NCBI RefSeq assembly: GCF_000367345.1
Contig: NZ_BARE01000017.1
Location: 1 to 64,000 of the forward strand
Direction: 5' to 3'
Length of the DNA: 64,000 bases
Source of the DNA: Sphingobium xenophagum NBRC 107872
GTDB lineage: Bacteria > Pseudomonadota > Alphaproteobacteria > Sphingomonadales > Sphingomonadaceae
Position 1 is the stretch's first letter. Each line of letters opens with the position of its first letter. A program made the translations under genes and the position numbers. Below the pieces are notes generated by a model. That model was not told where the DNA came from, did no database searches, and saw nothing but the letters and a program-made list of their open reading frames with translations. This document shows, piece after piece, positions 16,131-25,459 of the stretch.

Positions 16131-17408
16131 ATGAAACTTATCCCCTATTGGCACGACACGGCCCCCGTCTTTTCTGGCACCGAAAAAGGGCCGGTCGAAG
16201 GCGACTATGACGTGGCAGTGGTGGGCGGTGGCTTTACCGGCCTTTCCGCATCATTGGCGCTGGCGAAGAAAGGCGCGCGCGTCATCCTGCTGGAAGCCGG
16301 GCGACTGGGCGGATGTGCATCCGGGCGCAATGGCGGGATGTGCAACAACGGCTTTGCGCAGGATTATGCCGGCATGGTTGGCCGCCTTGGCGCGGATGTC
16401 GCCAAACGGCTCTACCAAAGCTTCAACAGCGCGGTCGACACGGTCGAACAGATCGTCCGGGACGAAGCGATAGACTGCGATTTCAAGCGTGTCGGCAAGC
16501 TCAAGATGGCGGCGAAACCCGCGCATTATGACAAGCTGGCGCGGTCGCAGGAACTGATGGCGCAGGGCGCGGACCCGGACGCCTATATGGTGTCGCGTCA
16601 GGATATGCCATCGGAAGTCGGCACCGACCGCTATTTCGGCGGGCTGATCTTTCCCAGAAGCGCGGCGATGCATATGGGCAAATTCGTCCATGGTCTGGCA
16701 AGCGCAGCGGCGCGCCATGGCGTCCGGCTGCATGAGGACAGCCCGGTCACGGGCATGAAGCGGCTGAACGGCCACGCCCATCGCCTGTCCACGCCATCGG
16801 GTGATGTAACGGCCCGGCAGGTGCTGCTGGCGACGGGCACCTCCGCTGTCGGGCCATTATCCTATTTTCGCCGCCGCATCGTTCCGGTCGGCGCGTTTCT
16901 GATCGTGACCGAACCCCTGTCGCAGGCGCGGCTGGATAACCTGTTGCCGCATCGCCGCAACGCGACCGACACGCGCAATTTCGTCAGCTATTTCCGCGTG
17001 ACGCCGGACAATCGCCTGCTCTTTGGCGGGCGGGCGCGCTTTGCCAGATCCAATCCCCGGTCGGACGTGAAGAGCGGGACCATCCTCCAGAAATCGATGG
17101 TCGATATTTTCCCCGGCCTGTCCGACGCCCGGATCGATTATTGCTGGGGTGGCATGGTCGATATGACGGCTGATCGCCTGCCGCGCGCGGGCGAGCATGA
17201 CGGTCTCTTCTATTCCATGGGCTATAGTGGGCACGGCACGCAGATGTCGACCCATATGGGCCAGATCATGGCCGAGGTGATGGACGGCAACCCCGCTGCC
17301 AATCCGTGGGGCGATTTCGCCTGGCCGGCCATTCCGGGGCATTTCGGACCGACATGGTTCCTGCCGTTCGTCGGCGCCTATTATAAATTGCAGGACATAT
17401 TGCACTGA
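16131..17408 (+). CDS. FAD-dependent amine/amino-acid oxidoreductase (PuuB/OrdL-like)
   Basis: About 425 residues of the DAO family. The dinucleotide-binding motif is DVAVVGGGFTGLSASLALAKKG near the N-terminus, then GCASGRNGGMCNNGF, typical of gamma-glutamylputrescine-oxidase-like proteins, and a C-terminal FAD loop (YSMGYSGHGTQMSTHMG). It should oxidise a C-N bond to an imine with release of an aldehyde or keto acid. The aldehyde dehydrogenase directly downstream would take up an aldehyde product, the pairing known from putrescine catabolism. ATG 16131 chosen; an in-frame TTG at 16116 overlaps the previous gene. Confidence 0.85.
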   Translation: MKLIPYWHDTAPVFSGTEKGPVEGDYDVAVVGGGFTGLSASLALAKKGARVILLEAGRLGGCASGRNGGMCNNGFAQDYAGMVGRLGADVAKRLYQSFNSAVDTVEQIVRDEAIDCDFKRVGKLKMAAKPAHYDKLARSQELMAQGADPDAYMVSRQDMPSEVGTDRYFGGLIFPRSAAMHMGKFVHGLASAAARHGVRLHEDSPVTGMKRLNGHAHRLSTPSGDVTARQVLLATGTSAVGPLSYFRRRIVPVGAFLIVTEPLSQARLDNLLPHRRNATDTRNFVSYFRVTPDNRLLFGGRARFARSNPRSDVKSGTILQKSMVDIFPGLSDARIDYCWGGMVDMTADRLPRAGEHDGLFYSMGYSGHGTQMSTHMGQIMAEVMDGNPAANPWGDFAWPAIPGHFGPTWFLPFVGAYYKLQDILH

Positions 17409-17460
17409 AACGGTCCCGGTACCGGGCCTGTCGGCAACAGCTTCATAAGGACAGATCAGC

Positions 17461-18897
17461 GTGAGCGTCCCAGAATATCGCCAATTCTATATTGATGGCG
17501 CGTGGCGTACATCATCGTCCGACAAGATGAGCGCCATCCTGTGCCCGGTGACCGAAAGGGCCATCGGCTCGCTGGCCATGGGCACCCACGCCGATGTCGA
17601 TGATGCCGTTGCCGCCGCCAGGCGTGCGTTCGCGACATTTTCCCTGACCCCGGTCGAGGAACGGCGCGCGCTGCTGGGGCGGATATTGGCGCTGATGGAG
17701 GAGCGGGCCGAAGCGTTGGCGATCGCGATGACCACGGAAATGGGCACGGCGATCAGCTTTGCGCGCGGCGCGCAGGTGCCCTTCGGCATCGCCCATGTGC
17801 GGGCGGCGATGGAGGCGCTGAGCGACTATGCGTTCATCACCCACCAGGGATCGACCGCGATCGTGCGGGAGCCGATTGGCGTGTGCGGCCTGATTACGCC
17901 CTGGAACTGGCCGCTCTACCAGATCACCGCCAAAGTTGCGCCGGCGATCGCGGCGGGCTGCACGACCGTCCTGAAACCCAGCGAATTGTCACCGCTGAGC
18001 GCGCTGCTGTTCGCGCAGATCATGCATGATGCGGGCACGCCCCCCGGCGTCTTCAATCTGGTCAACGGCACCGGGGAAGAGGTTGGGGCTGCGATGGCGT
18101 CGCATCCCGACATCGACATGATATCCATCACCGGATCGGTGCGTGCGGGCATATTGGTGGCGCAGGCGGCGGCGGTAACGGTCAAGCGCGTGGTGCAGGA
18201 ACTGGGCGGCAAGTCGCCCAACATCCTGTTGCCCGACGCCGATTTCGCGCGCGTGGTGCCGTTGGGCGTCGCGTCAGCCCTGCGCAATGTCGGCCAGTCG
18301 TGCAGCGCGCCGACGCGGATGATCGTCCCCGTCGACCGGCTGGAAGAGGTGGAGACGCTGGCCCGCCGTCATGCGGAAACCATGATCGTTGGCGATCCGA
18401 TGGCGCAGGACAGCGTTCTGGGCCCGGTTGCCAACAAGGCGCAGTTCGACCGCGTCCAGCATATGATCCGCGTCGGCATCGACGAAGGGGCGAAGCTGGT
18501 CTGCGGCGGTCCCGGTCGTCCCGAAGGATTGAGCGAGGGCTATTTCACGCGGCCCACCATATTTTCCGACGTCACGACCGACATGCGCATCGCGCAGGAG
18601 GAGATTTTCGGGCCGGTACTGTGCATCATCCCCTATGCGACGGAAGATGACGCGATCGCCATCGCCAACGACACCGTTTACGGCCTTGGCGGGCATGTCC
18701 AGTCGGCGGACCTGGAAAGCGCGCGCCGGGTCGCGCGCCGCATCCGATCCGGCCAGGTGCATATCAATCACCCCGCCTGGGACGCCCACGCCGCCTTTGG
18801 CGGTTACAAACAGTCGGGCAATGGCCGCGAATATGGCGTTTTCGGTCTGGAAGAATGCCTCGAAACCAAGGCGATATTGGGATACGGCCCGTCATGA
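17461..18897 (+). CDS. NAD(P)-dependent aldehyde dehydrogenase
   Basis: 478 residues, full ALDH length. The oxyanion Asn is in ITPWNWPLYQI; the general base is Glu247 in QELGGKSPN; the catalytic Cys281 is in NVGQSCSAPTR; the cofactor region EEIFGPVLCI and C-terminal FGGYKQSGNGREYG are present. It oxidises an aldehyde to the acid, here probably the product of the flanking FAD oxidoreductases. GTG start preceded by AAGGA. Resembles PuuC/betaine-aldehyde-type enzymes; exact aldehyde unknown. Confidence 0.92.
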   Translation: MSVPEYRQFYIDGAWRTSSSDKMSAILCPVTERAIGSLAMGTHADVDDAVAAARRAFATFSLTPVEERRALLGRILALMEERAEALAIAMTTEMGTAISFARGAQVPFGIAHVRAAMEALSDYAFITHQGSTAIVREPIGVCGLITPWNWPLYQITAKVAPAIAAGCTTVLKPSELSPLSALLFAQIMHDAGTPPGVFNLVNGTGEEVGAAMASHPDIDMISITGSVRAGILVAQAAAVTVKRVVQELGGKSPNILLPDADFARVVPLGVASALRNVGQSCSAPTRMIVPVDRLEEVETLARRHAETMIVGDPMAQDSVLGPVANKAQFDRVQHMIRVGIDEGAKLVCGGPGRPEGLSEGYFTRPTIFSDVTTDMRIAQEEIFGPVLCIIPYATEDDAIAIANDTVYGLGGHVQSADLESARRVARRIRSGQVHINHPAWDAHAAFGGYKQSGNGREYGVFGLEECLETKAILGYGPS

Positions 18898-18967
18898 CCA
18901 ACGTCTGAAGGGGCTGTCGCCAGAACCTTTCCCACCTTATTGACTGAACGCAGGCTGGAACTTCATC

Positions 18968-20290
18968 ATGTCCCCCAGAACCAAAAAGATCGCCAGCGAC
19001 GAAAGTCTGCCCCGGTCCGTCGACGTCGTCATCATCGGGGGCGGTATCGTCGGCGCGGCGACCGCTTATTATCTCGCCAGGCGGGGCCTGTCGGTGGCCC
19101 TGCTGGAAAAGGGCTATATCGGCTGTGAACAATCCAGCCGGAACTGGGGTTGGTGCAGGCAACAGAATCGGGACATACGCGAAATGCCGCTGTCGGTCCT
19201 GTCGATGCGGCTCTGGGACGGGTTGGCCGATGAAATCGGTCAGGATCTGGGCTTTCGCCGAACCGGCCTTCTCTATGCCAGCGATGATGAGAAGCAGTTG
19301 GCCGAATGGGAAAAGTGGCAGGAGGTCGCGCGGCTGTTTGATGTCGAAACGCGCATGTTGTCGGCGCGCGAAGCGGCGGAAACCTTCCCCGAAACCAAGC
19401 GCAAATGGCGCGGTGGCATCCACGCTGCCCGTGATGGCAAGGCGGAACCCGCGCTGGCCGCGCCTGTCCTTGCCGAAGGTGCGCGCACGCACGGCGCGAC
19501 GATCCATCAACAATGCGCCGCCTATGCGCTCGATATAACCAATGGGGCCGTTAGCGGCGTTCACACGGAGAAGGGATTTATCGCGGCCGATGCCGTCCTG
19601 TGCGCTGCCGGTGCCTGGGCATCAGCATTTTGCCATACATTGGGCGTGCGCTTTCCCCAGGCCAGCGTGCGCCAGACCGCGCTCCGCTCCCGCCCCGCGC
19701 CCAATGTCGGCGAAGTGCTCTATACCCCCGATTGCGCGCTCACCCGCAGGCTGGACGGCAGCTATACGATGACGATCAGCGGCAAGGCCACGTTGGAAGT
19801 GACGCCCCAGAGCCTGCGCTACGCCAAGCCGTTCATGCCCATGTTTCTCAAGCGTCTGCGGGCCGTACAGGTGGGTGTCGGCAAATCCTTCTTCGTCGGG
19901 CCGGAATCCGTTTCCAGCAGGTGGTCCGCCAAGGAGCGCCGCTTTTCCGACATCCGGGTGCTGGACCCCGATCCCGATCCGAAATTCATCGCTGCGATCC
20001 TGGCCAATGTCCGCGCGAGCTTCCCGGCGCTGGCGGACATCGAAGTCGATGAGGCGTGGGGCGCCTATGTCGATTCGACCCCCGACGCGGTGCCGGTCAT
20101 TTCGCCGATCGAAGGGATTGGCGGCTATTATCTGGCCGCTGGCTGTTCGGGACATGGCTTTGGCGTCGGGCCGGGCATCGGATTTCTGGCGGCGGAACTG
20201 ATCGCCAATGACAAGCCCAGCGTCGATCCCCACCCCTATCGGCTGTCGCGATGGTCCGATGGGACAAGGATTGAAGTCGGCGCGCTATAA
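18968..20290 (+). CDS. FAD-dependent oxidoreductase (D-amino-acid dehydrogenase / sarcosine-oxidase-beta-like)
   Basis: 440 residues, DAO family. DVVIIGGGIVGAATAYYLARRG binds FAD; SSRNWGWCRQQNRD resembles the region contacting FAD in sarcosine oxidase beta/glycine-oxidase-like enzymes; LAAGCSGHGFGVGPGIG is the C-terminal FAD loop. Second DAO enzyme of the cluster, only distantly like the one at 16131, so they probably act on different substrates or successive steps. Starts 70 bases after the ALDH gene and is probably the last gene of the LysR-linked operon. Confidence 0.85.
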   Translation: MSPRTKKIASDESLPRSVDVVIIGGGIVGAATAYYLARRGLSVALLEKGYIGCEQSSRNWGWCRQQNRDIREMPLSVLSMRLWDGLADEIGQDLGFRRTGLLYASDDEKQLAEWEKWQEVARLFDVETRMLSAREAAETFPETKRKWRGGIHAARDGKAEPALAAPVLAEGARTHGATIHQQCAAYALDITNGAVSGVHTEKGFIAADAVLCAAGAWASAFCHTLGVRFPQASVRQTALRSRPAPNVGEVLYTPDCALTRRLDGSYTMTISGKATLEVTPQSLRYAKPFMPMFLKRLRAVQVGVGKSFFVGPESVSSRWSAKERRFSDIRVLDPDPDPKFIAAILANVRASFPALADIEVDEAWGAYVDSTPDAVPVISPIEGIGGYYLAAGCSGHGFGVGPGIGFLAAELIANDKPSVDPHPYRLSRWSDGTRIEVGAL

Positions 20291-20333
20291 TCCTGTGCCA
20301 ACTGGCGGTGGCGCGAATCCGCCATGCGAGGGC

Positions 20334-20984
20334 CTAGGCGAGGCGAATGAAGACGTTGGTGGTCAGTCTTTCCTGACATCCCTGGTCCGTGAAGTGATCT
20401 GGCGGAATCATCCCTGAATGGAGAGCATTGCTTGGGTAGACCGCGATCCTGCCGGGGTGTCCAGTGATGGCGGCGGTCATTTCATAGTCGTCATTCGACC
20501 CGCATATATATTTTTTGCGCGCTCCGAGATGCTCGATGGAGGTTAGATAGTAGCTGAGCTTGTCTTCAGTTATTCGTTCCAGTCCAGTGGCGCGATGGCG
20601 GTAGAGGGCCGTGCCCATGGTGGGAGTCAGATAGTGCAAAATGGCGATCATCTTGCCACTGGTGTCATCAAAATGAGGGTTGCTCTGATATCTCGTAAGT
20701 TTTTCAGGGCGCGTCGTGACCCTTGAAAGGCTTGCGGATATGGCCCCCAAAATATCTGCTTCGAACGCATCGCTGATAAGAGGCGCCAAGATGTTCAGCA
20801 TGGGGCCGACATAGCCAGCCATCAGGCTATCACCCGGCTTAAGGAAATGGCGCTCGCCTGGATAAGGACCCGTGGCTTGCGGGTATGGCAACAGCGCGCG
20901 CGCGCGACTGACAATCGCGTCAAGGTCGGCGACATAATTGTCGACAATCAGGACCGGTACTTTTTCGCGTCCGACATAGAGCAA
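20334..20984 (-). CDS. DUF6445 family protein (2-oxoglutarate/Fe(II)-oxygenase-like)
   Basis: About 216 residues from TTG 20984. PVLIVDNYVADLDAIVSRA, then NPHFDD (His-x-Asp-like iron ligands), GTALYRHRATGLE, ALHSG and RLTTNVFI (distal His and Arg) match 2OG-Fe(II)-type oxygenases of this family, which often accompany TonB receptors in sphingomonads and caulobacters. The reading frame stays open about 35 codons upstream of TTG 20984 with no ATG, GTG or TTG, and homologues as I recall them have a longer N-terminus, so the true start may be a rarer codon or lost. Function not established. Confidence 0.65.
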   Translation of the reverse strand: MLYVGREKVPVLIVDNYVADLDAIVSRARALLPYPQATGPYPGERHFLKPGDSLMAGYVGPMLNILAPLISDAFEADILGAISASLSRVTTRPEKLTRYQSNPHFDDTSGKMIAILHYLTPTMGTALYRHRATGLERITEDKLSYYLTSIEHLGARKKYICGSNDDYEMTAAITGHPGRIAVYPSNALHSGMIPPDHFTDQGCQERLTTNVFIRLA

Positions 20985-21137
20985 TTGTGGTTCGATCGTC
21001 GTCCGCCTTTCGAGCCTGCTCTCCGCCTCCAGATCGGTCCGCAGCCCTGCAAGCCGAGAACCAAAACGGTCCCGGATCGCCTATTGGTAGCGTTATCCAA
21101 AGTCAACTCTGGGCCAGTAGCGCCAGTCCAGTGAGCC

Positions 21138-21171
21138 CCCGCCTCCATGGGACATAGTCCGTGGAGGCGGG
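21138..21171 (-). terminator. Strong hairpin after phoD
   Basis: CCCGCCTCCA (21138-21147) pairs exactly with TGGAGGCGGG (21162-21171), with an extra inner GGAC/GTCC pairing. It lies 11 bases past the phoD stop. No T-run follows on either strand. Confidence 0.55.
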
Positions 21172-21182
21172 AGTCGTTCCGA

Positions 21183-22829
21183 TCAGGCGTCCACCAGTTG
21201 TTTCGCGCCGTGCTGCACCGTCATGCGGTGCGTACCGGCCAGTGCGGTCGTGCGGGTGCGGATGTCCTTCATGAAGTGCCATGAACCTGCGACCTGTTGC
21301 GGCGTCACCTCCAGCGAGACATAGCCGCGCTGGCTGGTGTCGCAGAAGGCCATGCCCGGATTGACCGCGCGCAGGGCGCGGGCGATGTCGGCTGGCGGCA
21401 CGCCCTTGGCATAGGCTTCAAAGCCCGGCGACGTGACGCTATGACCCGCAAATTCCACGCCGACCCGGTCCTTGCCGCCGCCCTGACCGGGGCCGCGATC
21501 GCCCAGATTATAGCCCCAGGCATTGTGGCTGTCGCCCGACAGGACGACAAGGTCGGCGTCAGCGCCGAGCGCCGCGTCGTACAGGCGGTTGCGCGCCGCC
21601 GGATAGCCGTCCCAGCTGTCCATATTATAGGGCAGGCCCGCCTGCGAGGCGGCGACCGCGCCGGCCAGCGACTTGCGCACGATCTCCGGCGCGTTGGCGG
21701 GCACCCAATCGGCTGCGTTGGTCGGAAAACGGCCATAGCCCATGATCACTTGCTGGGCCAGGATTTGCCAGGCGGTGCCTGCCTTTTTGGATTTGCCGAA
21801 CCCGTCATAGAGCCATTTTTCCTGCGCCGTGCCCATCAGCGTACGGTCCTGCGCGCTCCAGGCGCCATCGCGGAAGTCGGCGAGCGCCTTGGCAACGTCC
21901 CCGCGCCCGGCGATCGCCTCGCGCACGTCCAGTTGCTTGTCGCGCCCGGTGATCCGGGTTTCGGGACGGAAGATGGTGGCCAGCGTGCCGATCTGGAAAC
22001 TGTCATACATCGCGTCGGAAACGGGCATCCATTCGCGATAGACCTTTTCCGCCGCCGCCTTGCGCACGGCCCATTCGCCTTCCTTGTCGGGCTGATGATT
22101 TTCCGCGCCGTCCCTATAGGCGTCATTGGCCAGTTCATGATCGTCCCACTGGGCAATCATCGGGAAGGCGGCGTGCAGCGCCTGAAGATCGGGATCGAGC
22201 CGGTAAGAGGCGTAGCGCAGGCGATAATCGGCCAGCGTCACCATCTCGTTCGCCGGTTCGATGATGCGGCCAGGCACTGCCTCCTCCAGGCTGGGATAAT
22301 GGCCGCGATCATATTCGTAGAGATAGTCGCCGCAATGGATGACCAGGTCGATATCGTCGCGCGCGGCGGCATGGCCATAGGCGTTGAAATAGCCAAAGGG
22401 CAGGTTGGAGCAGGAAAAGAGACCGATGCCGAAGCGGGATACGTCCCCCTGCGGCAGGGTGCGGGTGCGGCCGATCCGGCTGATCCGGCCATCGGGGGCG
22501 ATGAAGCGGTAGAAATACCATTGGCCCGGCTGAAGGCCGGTAACGGTTATTTTCGCGGTGTGATCGGCATCGGCGCGGGCCGTGACTTCGCCGCCCGACA
22601 TGACCTTTGCAAAGGCCGGGTCGGTCGCGACCTCGACGCGCAGCTTGCTGTCGCCCGACCCGACATAACGGGTCCACAGCAGCACGCTATTCGTGCCCGG
22701 CTCGCCACTGGCGACGCCATGGGTGAAGCCGCGCAGGCTCAATATCTGCGCAACGCCGGGAACGGGCAGGGCGGCCAGCCCGACGATGCTGGCCTTGATA
22801 AGCAGGCGGCGGTCGATGGTGAAGCTCAT
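21183..22829 (-). CDS. phoD: PhoD-type alkaline phosphatase/phosphodiesterase (Tat-exported)
   Basis: 548 residues. The N-terminus DRRLLIKASIVGLAALP is a twin-arginine signal, as usual for PhoD, which folds with metals in the cytoplasm. A PhoD N-terminal beta domain (FTHGVASGEPGTNSVLLWTR) precedes the catalytic domain: CSNLPFGYFNAY, HCGDYLYEYDRG, IAQWDDHELANDAY and VLSGDSHNAWGY supply the Asp/His/Cys metal ligands (Fe3+/Ca2+ in the family). It hydrolyses phosphate mono- or diesters outside the cytoplasm. It starts 23 bases after the TonB receptor, so both likely form one phosphate-scavenging operon under the Pho-box-like site at 25206. Confidence 0.92.
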   Translation of the reverse strand: MSFTIDRRLLIKASIVGLAALPVPGVAQILSLRGFTHGVASGEPGTNSVLLWTRYVGSGDSKLRVEVATDPAFAKVMSGGEVTARADADHTAKITVTGLQPGQWYFYRFIAPDGRISRIGRTRTLPQGDVSRFGIGLFSCSNLPFGYFNAYGHAAARDDIDLVIHCGDYLYEYDRGHYPSLEEAVPGRIIEPANEMVTLADYRLRYASYRLDPDLQALHAAFPMIAQWDDHELANDAYRDGAENHQPDKEGEWAVRKAAAEKVYREWMPVSDAMYDSFQIGTLATIFRPETRITGRDKQLDVREAIAGRGDVAKALADFRDGAWSAQDRTLMGTAQEKWLYDGFGKSKKAGTAWQILAQQVIMGYGRFPTNAADWVPANAPEIVRKSLAGAVAASQAGLPYNMDSWDGYPAARNRLYDAALGADADLVVLSGDSHNAWGYNLGDRGPGQGGGKDRVGVEFAGHSVTSPGFEAYAKGVPPADIARALRAVNPGMAFCDTSQRGYVSLEVTPQQVAGSWHFMKDIRTRTTALAGTHRMTVQHGAKQLVDA

Positions 22830-22852
22830 GGCGGTTCCTTTCCTGCTGCCGT

Positions 22853-25138
22853 TCAGAAACGGCCGGTCAGCTGCGCCCCGTAGAAGCGCGGTTCGGCGGG
22901 GATGAAGGTCGGGATGCCAAAGGCGCCCCCGGTATTGCCTGCGTCGAGCAGGTAATTCCCGTCTGTCGCGTTGCGCACGAAAGCGGAGATTTCGTAGCGA
23001 TCCTCGGCGAAGCTGACACCTGCGCGCAGGTTGACCAGCATCACACCCTTCTGGCTGATCGCTTCGCTGTTGGGCACTTCGAAATAGATTTTGCTGCGAT
23101 AGGTAAGGCTGGGCGTCGCAAAGACGCGCATGCCGTTGCCCATCGGCGCGTCGATCGTGAAGCCAGCCGCCGCCTGAAATCTGGGCTGGAGGCGGAACTG
23201 GTCCCCGGCGAAGCGGCCATTGGCCGGCTTGTCGTCGATGCCGCCATCGATATAGCCGCCATTGGCGAATATGTTGAGCCAGCTGGTAGGCTGGATCGCG
23301 ACTTCCGCTTCAACGCCAAGGTTGCTGGCCGTGCCAGCGCTGACCGTGCGGGTCACGCCGTCGCTGCCGGTCACGCTGACCTGGAAATTATCATAGGTCT
23401 GATAGTAGACGCCCAGCGAGCCGGAAAAGATGCCACTATTGCCCTTCAGCCCGACTTCATAGTTCCAGACATTTTCTTCCGCGATCCGGTTGATGCGGGC
23501 GACGCCCCCGGCGGCGGCGTCCAGATTGACGGTCGGCGAGCGGCGGCCCTTCGACACGGTGGCAAAACCGTTGAGGGCGGGCGAGAAGCGATAGAGGATG
23601 TTGAAACGCGGCAGGAAGGCCGCGAAGCTGCCCTGGGTCCGCAGGACGCGACCATTGGTGTTGACCTGACCCGGAATGAGCGGCGCACGGGTCAGCACGG
23701 AATTGGGCACATTGGTCACATAGCCCGACCGGCGTTCTTCGATCAGCGCGCGGATGCCGGCCGTCAGTTCCAGCGACGGGCTGGCGAGCCAGGTGCCGTC
23801 GGCGAACATCGAATAGCTGTCATTCTTGCCCAGATTTTCAAAGACCGAGCTGTAGGGAATGACGGTGGCCGCGCCGTTGGTGAGGATCGCGGTCGCTTGC
23901 GACGCGGCGACGGTGCCGTTGGCCGCGATGCAGGGGAGGCCGGGGATCAGGCGCGCGGCGCACTGGAGATAGGTGCCTTCTTCGGTCGAAAAGGGCACGC
24001 GCTGGTGGTTATCCTCGCGAAACAGGTTCCAGCCGAATGCGCCGCGGAAATGATCCCCGGCATAGGCGAAGCGGGTTTCGTGGCTGGCCTGCCAACCCTT
24101 CGCCTCCTCGGCAAATTCCAGATACCAGGCGGCCGACCCGTCGGCGTCAAAGACTTCGTTGCTGTCGAACTTGCGATAGCCATTGACCATCGTCAGCGTC
24201 CAGTCGTCGGCGAAATCCCAGCTGAAGGTCAGGTTCGCGTCATAGACGTCGCGGTGCAGGCCAAGCTTGTCGCCGCCCAGCACGGTCGACGACAGCGGCG
24301 AACCGCTCAGATTGGCCGCGCCGAATGGGTTGCCCGGCCCTTCCGATGTCGGCAGCGCGCGGGATATGAAAGGCGTGCCGGAATTGCGCTGGCGGTCATA
24401 GGTCAGGATGAGGTCGGCGGTGAAGCTGTCGGTCGGCTTCAGGCGCAGCGAGCCACGCACGCCCAGCTGGTCGCGCGCATAGAGATCATCCTGCGTCGCG
24501 GACAGATTCTTCACATAGCCGTCGCGCTTTTTCCAGGCAAAGGCGATGCGTCCGGCGACCTTGTCCGACCCGCCATTGACGAAGCCGCTCAGCAGCTTGG
24601 AATCATAATTGCCGTAGCCCGCGGTCAGCTCGGCGGAAAAGCCGGGCTTGGGCCGGGCGGAGATCATGCTGATCGCGCCCACCGCCGACGCCGTGCCGAA
24701 CAATGTCGCCTGCGGTCCCTTGATGACCTCGATCCGCTCCATATCGTAAATATCCTGATAGGAGCCGCGCGAGCGCGAAATATCGATGCCATTATAATAG
24801 AGGGTGACGCGCGGCGCCTGTTGCGCCGACCCGCTGTCGGACGTGATGCCGCGAATGACGATGCCGGGATTATTGGCGCTCTGTTCCTGGATGTTGAGGC
24901 CGGGGATATAGTTGGACAGTTCGTCAAGGTCCGAAACGCCGATTTGCTCCATCCGCTTGCCGCTGACGGCCGAGATGGTGATGGGCACATCCATCGCGCG
25001 CTGTTCGATTTTCTGGGCGGTAACGATGATCTGCTCGCCACCGCCCACTTCCGCGTCAGGCGCAGCGGTCTGGGCGATGGCGGGGAAGGCAGTGCTGCTG
25101 GCGAGCAGGACGGCAAAAATTTTCATACGGCGTGTCAT
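22853..25138 (-). CDS. TonB-dependent outer-membrane receptor (linked to phoD)
   Basis: About 761 residues. A signal peptide (MKIFAVLLASSTAFPAIAQ) is followed by a TonB-box-like EQIIVTAQK and plug (DVPITISAVSGKRMEQIGVSDLDEL split over the usual segments, GIVIRGITSDSG, MERIEVIKGPQATLFG). The barrel ends in Phe. Start 25138 has AAGGGGG upstream; an earlier in-frame start at 25207 would put the Pho-box-like sequence inside the gene. With phoD behind it and a Pho-box-like motif in front, a role in uptake of a phosphorylated organic compound under phosphate limitation is likely (inference). Confidence 0.9.
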   Translation of the reverse strand: MTRRMKIFAVLLASSTAFPAIAQTAAPDAEVGGGEQIIVTAQKIEQRAMDVPITISAVSGKRMEQIGVSDLDELSNYIPGLNIQEQSANNPGIVIRGITSDSGSAQQAPRVTLYYNGIDISRSRGSYQDIYDMERIEVIKGPQATLFGTASAVGAISMISARPKPGFSAELTAGYGNYDSKLLSGFVNGGSDKVAGRIAFAWKKRDGYVKNLSATQDDLYARDQLGVRGSLRLKPTDSFTADLILTYDRQRNSGTPFISRALPTSEGPGNPFGAANLSGSPLSSTVLGGDKLGLHRDVYDANLTFSWDFADDWTLTMVNGYRKFDSNEVFDADGSAAWYLEFAEEAKGWQASHETRFAYAGDHFRGAFGWNLFREDNHQRVPFSTEEGTYLQCAARLIPGLPCIAANGTVAASQATAILTNGAATVIPYSSVFENLGKNDSYSMFADGTWLASPSLELTAGIRALIEERRSGYVTNVPNSVLTRAPLIPGQVNTNGRVLRTQGSFAAFLPRFNILYRFSPALNGFATVSKGRRSPTVNLDAAAGGVARINRIAEENVWNYEVGLKGNSGIFSGSLGVYYQTYDNFQVSVTGSDGVTRTVSAGTASNLGVEAEVAIQPTSWLNIFANGGYIDGGIDDKPANGRFAGDQFRLQPRFQAAAGFTIDAPMGNGMRVFATPSLTYRSKIYFEVPNSEAISQKGVMLVNLRAGVSFAEDRYEISAFVRNATDGNYLLDAGNTGGAFGIPTFIPAEPRFYGAQLTGRF

Positions 25139-25205
25139 GATGCGAACCCCCTTTATGGATGGGGACGCCGTTGCCGGAAGGATGTGACTCGCCGACTGCC
25201 GGGAC

Positions 25206-25223
25206 ATGACAATGTCGTGAAAG
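25206..25223 (-). promoter_or_regulatory. Pho-box-like site upstream of the TonB-receptor/phoD operon
   Basis: Read on the minus strand, CTTTCACGACATTGTCAT is two 7-base units separated by 4 bases; against CTGTCAT-N4-CTGTCAT it matches 11 of 14 positions. It lies about 70 bases upstream of the receptor start in the operon's own orientation. The rest of the 25139-25459 gap holds only an AT-rich palindrome ATTGT-CAT-ACAAT at 25236-25248. Confidence 0.5.
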
Positions 25224-25459
25224 TTACGATATTATATTGTCATACAATACCGATCCCAATGGCGCCGAAACGGCCCGTCTGGACCTGTCGCCATGATCGT
25301 GACAGCGGACCCCAGCATGCCTTGTTGCGGTGCGTGCTTGCGCGGCACAGGGCCGCGGTAGGCGAGCAGGCGGCATGCCAAACCGCGATCAAAACAGGGC
25401 GGCAACCATAGATTCGCACCAGCCGAATTTTAGAGAATTCTTTGAAAGCAGAGATGTGG

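Noticed and set aside
21297..22883. 528-codon open frame opposite phoD
   Set aside because: Antisense shadow of phoD; the minus-strand protein has all PhoD metal motifs.
23897..25411. 504-codon open frame opposite the second TonB receptor
   Set aside because: Antisense shadow; it also runs through the Pho-box-like site and has no domain.
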